In this document: positions 47,461 through 58,778 of the stretch, in pieces | Layout: each line of letters starts with the position of its first letter | Numbering within the stretch: position 1 is the first letter of the stretch | Assembly: GCA_910574455.1 (NCBI GenBank) | Contig: CAJSYZ010000011.1 | Coordinates: forward strand, 434,001 to 498,000 | Direction: 5' to 3' | Source: Trichaptum fuscoviolaceum | Taxonomy: Eukaryota > Basidiomycota > Agaricomycetes > Hymenochaetales > Trichaptaceae | Length of the DNA: 64,000 nucleotides | Made by a program: the position numbers and the translations under genes | Notes under the pieces: model-generated | What the model was told of the DNA's origin: nothing | Database searches by the model: none | What the model saw: the letters and a program-made list of their open reading frames with translations, nothing else

Positions 47461-48419
47461 CTCGGATTTGCAATATACCTGGCTTCACTTCATGACTCAT
47501 GTCGCTCGTGAACGATTGCATGCTTGCTTTGACGCCGCGCTACTCCATCACAAGAAGTCATGGAAGCCTCGACGAGTGCCTGGAATCGAGAATGGGCTAG
47601 GCGGTGGCGGTTAAGACGAAGAAAAAAAGTTCCGGAGTCGGAGAAATGAAGAACAATGCTCGTTCCCAAGCACAGCGAGAAGTCGGATTCATGGGATGCA
47701 AAAGTCTAAAGATGATGGCGCGCACCATGAGCGGTGCTTTACACTCGACTTTTGGCGTTGAGGGACAGTTTGAAGCGACGTGAGAAGAGCGTGCCTGGTG
47801 AAACTTGAAGTGGGGTTATCCGTCCCCCTTAGCGTTCAATTGAGTGCGGTCTGGAGGGCCCGGGGGCGGTCGATGCCTCAGGCGCGCGCACCATGGCAAC
47901 ATAGTCTCTAAAGCCCGTACCACGCTCTCTGCTCTTTGCTCTTGTCTCCAACGTCGATTCGCCCTCCTCCTCCACCGCGGCGCCATGTCCGTCGACAGCT
48001 TGAGAAACGACGGGCCGTCGTCCTATCGGCGCGGGGAGGTAGAGATCATCGAGCTCGAAGCGCAGGGTTCGGAGCGTGGGGGCTGCGCGCCGTCGCTGAC
48101 GCGGTCGTCACCTGGAAACCGGCCGAGCACAGACCTGAAAGGATCGAAAGAAGGACTGGCTGTGTCTGCTGTGCCAGTGCTGATGGCGAAGGATCACTCG
48201 TCGCCTGCCGCGGCACACTGGCAGGAGAACACTCTGCGCCGGCACGCCCACTCCTGTATGTTCTATTCTCTCCGAGTCTCCAAGTTGCCGCGGTAGCTCT
48301 GCTAAAATGAACGCCTTCTCTTCTTCATATACTCTGCCGCCGACAACAAAACACAATCGAACCAAATCCTATTCTCGTCTACCCCCCTGCCGAACTGCTG
48401 TGCCATCGGACGATGAAGG
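47400..48419. repeat. left arm of inverted repeat around the SNG1-like gene
   Basis: The reverse complement of this stretch matches about 51970-53030. From roughly 47640 to 48419 the match is close, with small indels. It covers the promoter, first exon and part of intron 1 of the SNG1-like gene, here pointing right. The outer 250 bp (47400-47640) is more diverged and resembles an RdRP exon (IVHERH...; ASRVNERHSSPLD in the gene). Confidence 0.85.
47985..48260 (+). pseudogene. inverted duplicate of SNG1-like exon 1
   Basis: Starts MSVDSLRNDGPSSYRRGE at 47985 and runs to HAHSC plus a GTATGTTC donor, as in the functional exon at 52126-52390. It carries a few substitutions (for example GEV for GEA) and a short insertion after SSPAAA. 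Only 160 bp of intron follows before the homology ends at 48419, and no downstream exon 2 exists here, so it can only make a truncated product. Confidence 0.75.
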
Positions 48420-48840
48420 AAGATGGTTGTTTAACGTTGAACAGGTAAGAGACCTCGAAACCCGAAACTTAGTAGTACTAAAGAAAGTAGCTTGGCCTAG
48501 TCACGAGGCTACTTCTACATAGCAAACTCTATAAAGCACTGGCAGACAAAAGTAGCCTTCGTTGATATGCCAGTGTAATACTTTTCCATGTACAAAATCT
48601 TTGTTTATCGTCAGTCTTCAACCTCGGACTCCTGTCAGCAAGTTCAAAGCAGAAGGCAGAAGGGGTCCCGGCAAAACCCACCGGACCTTCACTCACCCAC
48701 TGCATATCCCAAGACAAAGGAAAAAGAGGATATGATATGAACCGCGACAAATGGACTAACGTAGCCCGACGGAACCACTGTCAATGAAGAAAATACCGTC
48801 TTGTATGTATGTCTACGTCACAAACGCACGGCGCATACAT

Positions 48841-48861
48841 AGAGAGAGAGAGAGAGAGAGA
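48841..48861. repeat. GA dinucleotide microsatellite
   Basis: About ten AG units in a row. Confidence 0.95.
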
Positions 48862-49033
48862 CATCGAACTCAAGAGAAGTCCGAAAGCAGAAAAGCAGAA
48901 ATGACGAAAGCTGGATTGAAATCTACATATGGAATACAAATAAGTGCATGTATGTACGTGCAGTAACATATCATAAGAAGACGTATGCGTGCAGGCCGGT
49001 GGCGATTGGGTGCGTCGATGTGGAGAGCGGTCG

Positions 49034-49061
49034 GAGGATTGAGGATTGAGGATTGAGGATT
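49034..49061. repeat. short tandem repeat, four GAGGATT units
   Basis: Four perfect 7-bp units in the 3' flank of the SNG1-like gene. Confidence 0.95.
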
Positions 49062-49414
49062 GTACGGCTGATGCTATGGGGTAATGAAGCAATGACTCGG
49101 AAGCGATGGGAGCAATGAAGCGGGATGGGTCAGAGGCAACTTGAATGCAAGGAGTCGAAGATGTTCGTTATCGTTGTGTGTGGACAGGAGGATGAGGACG
49201 GGGGAAACTCGCGACTTGTGAAAGAATCATATAACCTATCGTCCCCTTTTCATGTGTTGTCTGGCATTCTGGACTAAGAAGAGAGGAAGTGGGGCCAGGG
49301 AGAGGTTTAGGAGACGATAGTTTTTAAGCATTGCCCCGAGCCAAAGCACGAGCACGAGCACGAGCACAAGAGACGCAGGAATCACAGCCAGATGAGATGG
49401 GATGGGATGGCCGT

Positions 49415-52390
49415 CTACGCCTGGAACGCGATGACCTCCGTCCCGCTCCGCCGCGACTCGACAGGCGCGAGGCCCAGGTCCACATTCGCGCGTTTCCACC
49501 CGTCCTCCGCGTCTCTGCCCTCCTCGTCCTGGTCGTCTTCGCAGCCCTCGTCCGCCTGCAGTCTCCCCATCTCTTCTCTACCCGCAGCGTCCACTCTATC
49601 CCCGTGCCCGCCCCTGTCCCTATCGCGCTCGCGCTCGCGTTTTCGCCCCCTCTCACCCATCTCCACACCCCCCTCGCCTCTGCGCGCCTCCTCCCCTTTC
49701 TCTCCTTGATCCACACCCCCAAGGCCTGTCCCTCCCTCCCCCCTGCGCGCACACACGCCTCTCCCACTCCCAGACCGACCGTACGGCATCCTCACCTTAC
49801 GCCCCGTCTCGAACCCAGCCTTCGCCTTCGCCTTCGCCTTCTTCGTCCCCGCCCCTCGGCGACCGCGGTTTCGATCCCGATCGCGCCTGCGGACCCACCA
49901 CGTGAAGAGCGCCATCGTGCCCGCGGACAGCATCGCCCAGAACAGCAGCACGCCCGCGTCCGTGCCCAGGCGCGACGCCGTATTAAACACAACCGTGCGC
50001 ACCGCCATCTCGCTGTGTTCGTTTGTTTGAGTTCAAGTTGTTCAAGTTGTGTAGAATTATTGTGAAGTTGAGAAATACGTAAATGCCAATTACAATTGCG
50101 TCAGTAATTAGTTGTGAGTTCTCTGCCGTCACCGTCAAGAACGACGCGAGCAAGGACATGCATATGGAAAAGCAGGTGCATGGAATGGAAGAAGAAGAGG
50201 GAGGACAGATACGGAAGAAGGAAGAAGGAAAGAGGACGCACATATGCAAGAATTGGAACCCCACGCCATACTGATAGAAAGGGTGCTGCAGCTCCGCGGG
50301 CAGCGCCGCCGTCGAGATATTCACGATGATCTGTCGAGTCATAAGTTGGCTGAGCGACGCGAGAGGTGGCGGGAGAAGGGGAAGGCGGGAGAAAAGGAGG
50401 GGAGGGGAAGGGGGGCAATGGCAGATGATCTACGCACCAACAGAACCAGAAAGAAAGGCACGAAGCGCGGCGTGAGGAGCGTGATCATGGCCTCGAGCGC
50501 GAGGCCCAGCGCGCACATCCCCATGTAGATGAACGCGGCGAAGGTGAAGAAACCCGCGGCGTAGCTGAACCTATGTGGATGTAGATAGATATGTATGAGT
50601 AAGAGTAGGGAAGGAGGTTTAAATGAAAATTGTTGCAGGCAGGAAAGAGAAAGAAAGAAAATAAAGAAGAAAGAGACAAAGACGGGAGAGAGAAAAGAGA
50701 AGGAGAGACCGTACTTCGCGTCAAACGGAAGCTTGAAGGGCAGGCTGACCATCGCGTAGCTAAGGCTAAGCGGGAGGTAGACCGCGAGGGGTATGAAGAT
50801 GCGGACGCGGATGTAGGAGCGGTACGTGAGGAAGGGCTCGACGAACGTCCGTGCCGTCGAGTGCGCCATCACCTTTGAGGTAGACTTAGCATCCCTTTCA
50901 TGCAAGTACTGAATGAGATGGAGGACGTACGAATATAAATCTACAAAGCAGGACCTCTCATCAGTCTATCCCAACGCACACACAAAGAGACAGAAAAAAA
51001 GGAAAAGACAGGTTACTCACGCGAAAATAACAATATAAATCTGGCCCACGAGCGTCACCGCCTGCGCGACGGGCGCGGTGTACGGGCGGAGGTTGACCAT
51101 CGCGAAGCCGACGGCGGGGCTGAGCGTCTGCGGCGCCTGCGCGACGAGCTGCAGTGCCGTCGCGTTCACGCTCCCGTCTGTGGAGGAGATGGCGGCGATG
51201 AAGCGCGCGACAGAGGCGGACGCGTAGGACGCGGTGTAGTTCGCGAGGAACGTCGTGGCGAGGGGCACTAGGAAGGTGGAGGCGACGACCTCGTTGCGCG
51301 CCTGTGCGTAGTACACCCGGATCGCGCTTGTAGGGTCGTAGGTAGCGTCGCCGCGTGCGCGCGCATTTTGGAGGTGGAGCGTCGCGTTTTCGGAGACTGG
51401 GCGTTTTTGCGGGGAGTCGGTGAGTGACAAGTAAATATATGGAGAAGGAGAAGGAGGAAGGGGGACGTACCGACGACAGCCATCCAGACATCTTCATTGA
51501 GGACAGCTTGCATGACCGCGTTGTCGTCGCCCGCGTCGGCCTCTGCGACGACCTGCCATCCCAAGCTTCCCGGCCCGCTCGTGCGTGCGGCCTGCACGGC
51601 GTTCGTGAGGCCGATGCCGATGCGCGCCTGGTCGCGGTCGACGACCCAGACGCTCAGGTTGCCCGTGCGCGAGGCGGACGACGCGAGGGAGCCCCAGTAG
51701 CTGTGTTGCGGCGTAGGTCGGTGGTCGTAGGTTATACGTTAAAGGTCATAGATCAGTTTCAACTAAGAGCTAAGAGGGAGAGGACGTACATGGGGAGGCA
51801 GGCCCAGGTGAGGACGATGATGAGGAAGGCGGCGCGGAGGACGATCTTGAAATATTCGCGCCGACAGCCTGCCATCTCCGTCGACAAAACTGGAGGCCCC
51901 GTTGAAATTTTAGACGCAGGTTATGGGCAGCATCGCAGCGGTCGGCACAGAACAAAGAGCAGCAGCACATTCATCGTCCGATGGCACAGCAGTTCGGCAG
52001 GGGGGTAGACGAGAATAGGATTTGGTTCGATTGTGTTTTGTTGTCGGCGGCAGAGTATATGAAGAAGAGAAGGTGTTCATTTTAGCAGAGCTACCGCGGC
52101 AACTTGGAGAGAGAATAGAACATACAGGAGTGTGCGTGCCGGCGCAGAGTGTTCTCCTGTGCCGCGGCAGGCGACGAGTGATCCTTCGCCATCAGCACTG
52201 GCACAGCAGACACAGCCAGTCCTTCTTTCGATCCCTTCAGGTCTGTGCTCGGCCGGTTTCCAGGTGACGACCGCGTCAGCGACGGCGCGCAGTCCCCACG
52301 CTCCGAACCCTGCGCTTCGAGCTCGATGATCTCTGCCTCCCCGCGCCGATAGGACGACGGCCCGTCGTTTCTCAAGCTGTCGACGGACAT
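49415..52390 (-). CDS. SNG1/DUF3533 family multi-pass membrane protein
   Basis: Related to yeast Sng1, a plasma-membrane protein linked to drug resistance and lipid asymmetry. Exon 1 (52126-52390) encodes MSVDSLRNDGPSS... to HAHS. A 235-bp intron leads in phase to exon 2 from 51889: FLSTEMAGCRREYFKIVL and the first helix LRAAFLIIVLTWACLP. It then shows IYWGSLASSASRTGNLSVWV (around 51.7 kb), LGWQVVAEADAGDDNAV, YDPTSAIRVYYAQARNEVVA, VNLRPYTAPVAQAVTLVGQI, AHSTARTFVEPFLTYRSYIR, LSLSYAMVSLPFKLPFDAKY, FFTFAAFIYMGMCALGLALE, IIVNISTAALPAELQHPFYQ, and the last helix LLFWAMLSAGTMALFTWWV. The C-terminal tail is extremely Arg/Asp/Glu/Gly-rich. Exon 1 choice rests on matching splice phase; a shorter start at 51875 (MAGCRREY) is possible. 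The gene sits between two inverted arms. Confidence 0.82.
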
Positions 52391-53030
52391 GGCGCCGCGG
52401 TGGTGGAGGAAGAGGGCGAATGGACGTTGGAGACAAGAGCAAAGAGCAGAGAGCGTGGTACGGGCTTTAGAGACTATGGTGCCATGGTGCGCGCGCCCGC
52501 TGAGGCATCGACCGCCCCCGGGCCCTCCAGACCGTACTCAATTGAACGCTAAGGGGGACGGATAACCCCACTTCAAGTTTCACCAGGCACGCTCTTCTCA
52601 CGTCGCTTTCCTCAACGCAAAAAGTCCTCAATCCTAATCTCAACGCCATCATCTCAGTCGTGCTCGACATACACTTTTAATCTCGTGGCCCTTGATCGTA
52701 TACTGCGCATATATACTATTACTTGAGTGTAAAACACCGCTCATGGTGCGCGCCATCATCTTTAGACTTTTGCATCCCATCTCGCTGTGCTTGGGAACGA
52801 GCATTGTTCATCATTTCTCCGACTCCGGGACTTTTTCTTTCTTCGTCTTAACCGCCATCGCCTAGCCTATTCTCGATCCCAGGCACTCGTCGAGGCTTCC
52901 ATGACTTCTTGTGATGGAGTAGCGCAGCGTCAAAGCAAGCATGCAATCGTTCACGAGCGACACAGGTCTCCAATTGAAGGCAAGCATTGCAATCGGGAGT
53001 AAGGGTTCAACGGAGGTGATTGATTGGAAG
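51969..53030. repeat. right arm of inverted repeat around the SNG1-like gene
   Basis: Matches the reverse complement of 47400-48419. Inner edge at CATCGGACGATGAA inside SNG1 intron 1; outer part carries an RdRP-like exon trace (IVHERHRSPIEG). This arm holds the functional SNG1 promoter and exon 1. Confidence 0.85.
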
Positions 53031-53034
53031 TCGA

Positions 53035-53155
53035 AAGCTGTACAGTCAATCTGTCTTCGCACACTGGCCTTCATAGTTGACGTATAAGAGACGACATATG
53101 GGTTTGGAAGTCAAGGGCTACACCAAGAAGTCATCACGAATCAACTGAAGTTTCT
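53035..53155 (+). pseudogene. RdRP internal exon fragment
   Basis: Reads SVFAHWPS, a stop, then LTYKRRHMGLEVKGYTKKS. This matches QYVFAYRPSMLKYKNGPTWL and EINGYAKNP in the RdRP at 6.37-6.45 kb. Same strand as the RdRP gene, and not present in the left arm. Confidence 0.7.
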
Positions 53156-53780
53156 CCTGACTAAAGAACAAAGATATCTACATGTTTCATTTCCTTGGTT
53201 TCCCTAAAGCCGTTGCACTAATATATGTTAAAGACTTAAATGATATCAGCCTTTTGCGACTCATGCGACCAGTGTAGGAAAGCATGGAGTTCATAGAATA
53301 GCACGCCGGGTGCCGGAGAAGCTCATAAATTGTCGCGGAGATTTAACCCAGCTCGATATTACTACATATGATAGTACCAAGTTTCGGGTTTCCGAGGGGT
53401 CTCTTACCTATTCAGCGTTAAACAACCTTCTTCCTGGACACCACAAAGGAGCAACAACTGCTACGACATCTGAGAGAATGTGGTGGATGGTATGCTGCGG
53501 ATTTTCCGACCTACAGATGACTTCTAGCTCGTCCATCTCTGGCAAAGCCAGCGCCTCGCCCAACCTCAGCTCCAAGGGGCTGAAACTGAGAATCTGGAAA
53601 TATGATTTTCAGCCAGCGATTCTTCGCTTCAGCACTACTATACGCCTTATAAACTCGTAGCCATCGACATGACCACAAACGCCAGTATTTTCTTCTCAAT
53701 TTTGGTCCTCTCGTACACTAGATCCGCCAAATATCCCACTTTAAAAGCAATTCAAGGTCAGTGTGCGACTTTGCTTGGAA
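53156..53780. other. unassigned stretch
   Basis: A 116-codon plus-strand frame at 53310-53660 and a short frame from 53669 show no recognisable domain. They could be 5' exons of the zinc-finger-like gene that follows. Confidence 0.35.
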
Positions 53781-54198
53781 TTGCGATGCTAATCATGGCA
53801 CATGTGCGAGCAGATGCGTACTCCATCGAAGTCGGTGGTCCAAGATCCCCAGTTACTGCCACAGGATCTTCACTGGATACATGAGCTAACACAAGGCTCT
53901 AATACCTTTTATCCTACGAAAGAAATCCGGTATGTGAAGCCGTACTCATGCCCTGCTCTCACTTGTGGGAGTGGGAAAGGGTATATGACGAGGCTGAGAC
54001 TGAACCATCACATTAAGAAAGGGTGAGGGTTCAGAAGCATTATGACTCGCACAAATACTCATATCCCACCGATTGTCTAGAAAGTGCAGAGAACCTGGCA
54101 GGAACGAGAAAGATAAGAATTTTAGCTGCGTCGTTTCGGGATGTCAGAAGAGGTACCATGACATCCTAGGTCTGATATGTCATTTGGAAAAGGGGTAA
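53781..54198 (+). CDS. C2H2-like zinc-finger exons, partial gene model
   Basis: Two successive exons have C2H2-like spacing: YSCPALTCGSGKGYMTRLRL then NHH (around 53.94-54.02 kb), and FSCVVSGCQKRYHDILGLIC then HLEKG followed by a GTAAGT donor (around 54.11-54.2 kb). Each has the Cys-x4-Cys pair and a hydrophobic helix, but the second has one His where two are expected. The repeated lead (KPYSC, KNFSC) suggests tandem finger repeats as in agaricomycete finger proteins. Start, end and connection to the next gene are not resolved. A decayed gene is possible. Confidence 0.45.
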
Positions 54199-54532
54199 GT
54201 TGCTCATGTAATGTGACTTCAAAATGCCTTTATTGATTTCAACCTTTTCTATCTCGATGTCTATCTTATACGCTCGTACTCCTTTCATACTCAAGAAAAT
54301 GTGATTTCTTCAAAGTTGTGGTCCCATCTTGTGACAGCTTGATCCCATGTTCCCGGAGCAGCACCAGCGGGTAGATCATCAATTTTTCCGCGCCAACAAG
54401 TCGTAACTGACGTTCGTTTCTGTCGTCCAGCGAGAATGGAATTCTTAATACATCTAATCGCGGACTGTCAGCTTTCAATCGTCAGTTTGAGTTATTAAGA
54501 TGTGGGCAGCTTGACATTAACATTTAGATGCA

Positions 54533-55452
54533 GTGCGAAGAAAAGATTCCGTTCAAAAACAGGAAACTTTATTCCGGGACGGATCCAAGTTTGAGTTTGA
54601 ATCCTGCTCTACTCTGGAGGTGCTTCTTGAGAGGCTGCGCTCATGTCGTGAGCATTGCCTACTGTTAACACAGCCGAACGAAAATACAATCCCGAGTGTG
54701 GAGGGTCCGGACATGGCTGAGGGAAACTACCTGCGAAAGAACAGCCATTATATCAGAGTCAGCCCAAAGCTTGCCGACGGCCCTCGTCAAGTGTCTTTCG
54801 TCGGACAGTGGGTCAATGAAGGGTACGAGCGGGAGGGCAATTTGATGTGTTTGCTCGAGCGCACGACAAACGCTGTTTTGGATGCTCTTGCAACTCATAA
54901 AATGGATGACCTACGTTTCTCGTGAGTTGAACCTAGCTTTCTCATGTAGTAGGCTCTTACTTACTTGCTTGCTTCGACAGCGTCGAATCCGTGACATATT
55001 CTGACAACATAGTGAAAGCGCTGTGCGCTTGCGAATGCAAGACTGCGAATCAGGACGGTGCGAACAGTTATGCCCGTGCATCTGATTGTCGTTGCAGCGT
55101 CCGTGGATGTCCTCACTCTTTCCCGGTGTACACGGTGCTTCAGGCGGGCGATCCGTCAAAAAGGTGCTCAGGACAATTAGAAGTGATTGTTCAAGCTGAG
55201 CGACCGAAAGCCCGGGTAATCGTCGCCTTCACCCACCCTACATACGCAGGAAAAATGCTACCATCGGTCAGGAATGGAACAGACCCACAAACTGAATCCA
55301 TCACACTGTCAGCCTATCCGGAGATAGACGCTGCGGTTGCTAAGGACATGCAACTTTTTAACGACCCCATGTTCTCCTCTTACATTCGCAAAAAGCTCAA
55401 GCTCTTGTGCAATATAGATTACAACACTTTTTACAAGCTTTACGGCCAGTAA
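54533..55452 (+). CDS. uncharacterised protein, two exons seen
   Basis: Two exons join in frame across an intron of about 60 bp (54924-54980): KMDDLRFS then VESVTYSDNIVKALCACECK. Notable stretches are LLERLRSCREHCLLLTQPNE, VSPKLADGPRQVSFVGQWVN, the Cys-rich CACECK...CRCSVRGCPHSF, and VIVAFTHPTYAGKMLPSV. The ending CNIDYNTFYKLYGQ is followed by a stop at 55452. No domain is recognised. The Cys pairs could bind a metal. The 5' end is probably further upstream, since 54533 is not preceded by an ATG in this frame. It may be joined to the zinc-finger-like exons just before. Confidence 0.45.
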
Positions 55453-55938
55453 CTTGGTAATAAAATTAGTGAATTTGTACTAGGATTAGACTCATAAAGG
55501 AGGCGGGCAGTGGATATGACTGAGGGAACATCTTTCGCCTTCGATTCTAGAGATACACATGTGTAATATGTAATATATCTATCATAATGTCATAATCCTC
55601 GCGTATTATGGGTTACTCGTTGATGATAAGAGTTTCTATTTAACCTGCACTGGCAGTCGGGTTTCTCCGACTCACCGCCTGCCATTCAAGTTGGCGCTCT
55701 GCCAGTGAGGTTCCGGGGTCCGTCTAGTTCAGGTTCGTGGCCACGCGTATCCTCCTGCGTCCGCCTCGCAAAACTTGAACAAAAGCTGTCCTTGTCTTGC
55801 GCGTACTCCTCTGTCCTACCCACTCTCGTTACTCGGAATCGCGTCCTCTCAAACAAAGCTCTGGAAAAATCGCGAAGAGACTCGGAAGCCAAGGTTTAGG
55901 ACGCGTTCAGGTGGACAACAAGTCGCGCCAGTGTAAAC
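55453..55938. promoter_or_regulatory. upstream region of the DUF262 gene
   Basis: No supported gene. The last 250 bp, rich in CT and TC runs, form the proximal promoter/5' leader of the plus-strand gene starting at 55939. Confidence 0.4.
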
Positions 55939-58778
55939 ATGCTATCGGACGTCAGTAGCTTGACAGACCTATCATCGGACGATGACTCGGCTTTCGCCCC
56001 AAACAACAAGGGCAAGAGTAAGGGAAAGGCGTCAGAATATACGTTGAAAGGTAGCCTGAAACCCCCTCGAACGGTATCGTACTCCGCAAAACATCTATAC
56101 GGTATGTTCGTTTAAAAGTCTCTTCAAGTCTCAGAAAACGTGATTCGAAACTGCGGCCTGATAATAGAGGAGATTATGGAAGGAAGGATAGATTTAAATC
56201 CCGAATACCAGAGAGGTGAGCGGCACTCTATTTCTGCACAAATTTCGGCCTTGTTGGCATTCTCCAAGGTCATATAGATCTTGAGCCATCTGTCCATCCC
56301 GAGCACCATTCATTCGTTTGGGCAAACTTTCGCATCTATCGTTGTAATCTCTAGTGAAAACTTCTTCGCCTGTCCTTTCTTAGTTCTGCTTAAGCTTGAC
56401 ATTCTTTGGAGCCTTGTGACTGTTTCAATCTATCATTACTTCATTATCAAGACCATCATGTTGACCCGTTAATACAGACGTTGTCTGGCCAGACCAGAAA
56501 CAAATAGGTCTTATAGACTCAATATTGCGAAATTTCTACATTCCACCCATTATCTTTGGTGTGTGATACTCTATTCCATTGGAAGAAATCCTTTGGCTCA
56601 ATTTCTTTTCAGCTGTTACCACTGCAGAAGATGGTGAGGAAAAGCGGACGTGTATAGATGGGAAGCAACGTCTAACTTCGATTCAGAGGTATGTATCATG
56701 ATCGCATTCACTTCCTTTGCTCATCCGTGTTACATTATCAGATTTTTGGATGGTTTTGTGAGTTTTATTGAGTCTGGCCCAAATTTTCAAGACTTTTGTG
56801 GCTTACGTAATCGTGTCAGATTCCTTGTAAGTAGCAACTGAAATCCTTCTGGGTCAACTCTGACAGAAAAGCACCGACACATCCTTCGGTCGGACAGATA
56901 AGGACTCGTAAGTAACTATCTACTGAGACGGCATTCAAGACTCACGAGACAATACCTGTCAGGAGGACTAATGTAAAAATGTGGTATAAGCTAACCTCAT
57001 CCAATGCCAAGGGGAAGTTACTTCCGCAGAAATACAGAAACCAATTTGCTAGCAAGCAGATCGTATGTGTCGAATACGCTGATATAGTCGATGATGCCGA
57101 ACGTGAGATCTTCCAGGTAAGCTTTGGATCCACACGGAGAGTTGGTGTCTGGCTCATTTACTCTTCAGAGGGTGCAACTGGGTGTGGCATTGACACCTGC
57201 AGGTAAGTCGCGGTCATACACTCTAGTATATTACTATCTCTAACATCTTATCTAGAGCGCATGCAAGCTATCCCTGGTCCTTGGTCACAACTGATTCGAG
57301 AGGTTCTCAATCTCATGTCAGAGTCCAGAATGGGTGAACACTTGGAATGGTCTTCTTCTAGAGGCAGAGACTTCCAATGTGTGGCTACGGCTCTTTACCT
57401 GATGGAAAAAAAGGATGTCTTGACCAAGACTTTCCCATCACCTATCGTTCTTGATAGATGGTTGCAGCGCGTAACACCACCGGCCAAAGTATTCAAGGAA
57501 CGCGTTGTGGACACCTTCTGTGTCTTTCGAAATCTCGTTCTCGAGAAGACTCATTCAAAAGTTTTCCAAAAGCCTTCGCGGGTGTCGCCTATTGAGTTCG
57601 TGATGATAGCTGTGCTCATCGACTTATATATGACCAAGTACACGCTCTCGCAGCTCGCAATTGCGATTTCGAAAATGCGTGCGGACGTACGGCAAAAGCA
57701 CGCGGATGTCCGTGCGAACAGCAGGGTGACCAAGACGTTGCTCGCATTCATTGCGGACAAGGTTCCAGGACTCATGAAGAAGCCGGAGAATGGCGAGAAG
57801 ACAGCCTTGCAGGACGTTCGCTCGATGCCACCTCCGTCTGCGCCACGCGAGAACGGGAAGCGAAAACGCGCCCGAGGCAGCTCGCTTGAAAGCGAAGGCA
57901 GCGATGATGCGAAGCCGCTGAAGTCGAAGGTGTCGCCTGTGAAGAAGACAGCACGGACGGTCAGCGGCGTAGCTAGCGGGAGCAAAGCTGCGTCTCCCGC
58001 GCTCTCCAAAACGTCAGTGGACCGAATGTCAGTGGACCGCCCTCCAACACCTCAGGCATCATCTTCACGAGCTACCGGGCCCAGCATTGCCGCCATTTCA
58101 GGTGGTTCTCGGTTGCCAGCCAAACCCGCTTCGACTGTTACTACGATGGCGTCGACGCCTCGGCCTACTGGCAGTACTGGAATGCGGAATGACCGCTTAG
58201 CGGCGATGCGTGCTGCGAAGGCCGCGACGTCTGGAATTAAGCCGCAGACGCCCACGCCCACACCGCCGCCACGCGCGCCTTCTCGGCAGAGTACGAGCGA
58301 TGCGAGTATGCCTCCGCCGTCGACGATGTCGACGCTGACGGGTGTAGATATGAGCGCGGTGCAGAATGCGTTGCAGAGAACAACGACTGGGCAAATGATG
58401 GTGGATGCACAGAGCTGGCCGGGCCAGGTCCCACAGGCTCAGACACAGATGTCTACGGTGTATAATCAGCTGCATCAACAGCAGCAGCCTCAGATGCAGC
58501 AATATACTCAACCAACTCCCTCGGTGGACCCTCGAATGCATCCGTCGCGGCAAGCTGCTATGGGGCTTCCGACCGGGATGGATCAATCGACACTCCCGCC
58601 TCGTGGAGCGCCTCATCCTGAGCAGCAACCGCCGTACTCGTATCAGGGTCCGAATGCTGGGCCGTATTCTGGTCCTCCTCCGCCTGCGGGAGGTGGTGCT
58701 GTCCCGCCGCGGCATAGAGACCGTGTGACAAGGTTTGACTGGCAGTCTGAGGCGAAGACGAACGGTGGGGGGCATTAA
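55939..58778 (+). CDS. DUF262 (GmrSD N-terminal/ParB-like fold) protein with long disordered tail
   Basis: Nine exons with canonical sites: 55939-56101, 56135-56215, 56478-56558, 56613-56688, a 16-base exon 56742-56757, 56867-56907, 56963-57116, 57169-57202 and 57256-58778, giving 722 residues. The DUF262 core is clear: EGRIDLNPEYQRDVVWPDQK then QIGLIDSILRNFYIPPIIF, and the active-site-like CIDGKQRLTSIQRFLDGF, matching the DGxQR motif of the bacterial family, where it is a nucleotide-dependent nuclease module. Later come KQIVCVEYADIVDDAEREIF and QRVQLGVALTPAERM. The last exon is helical at first, then a Ser/Pro/Gln-rich low-complexity tail with basic KRKRAR. The role in fungi is unknown. A nuclear location is inferred from the basic stretch. 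Confidence 0.9.

Noticed and set aside
49034..49061. Tandem 7-bp repeat considered as a CRISPR-like or telomere repeat
   Set aside because: Only four adjacent units without spacers; the unit is not a known fungal telomere repeat.
49324..50065. Long plus-strand frames over the SNG1 C-terminal exons
   Set aside because: Complement of the Arg/Asp/Glu/Gly-rich tail; Pro/Ser-rich without domain, while the minus strand has clear DUF3533 exons.
57551..58009. Minus-strand frame of 152 codons
   Set aside because: Antisense to the last DUF262 exon; no motif and no splice structure.
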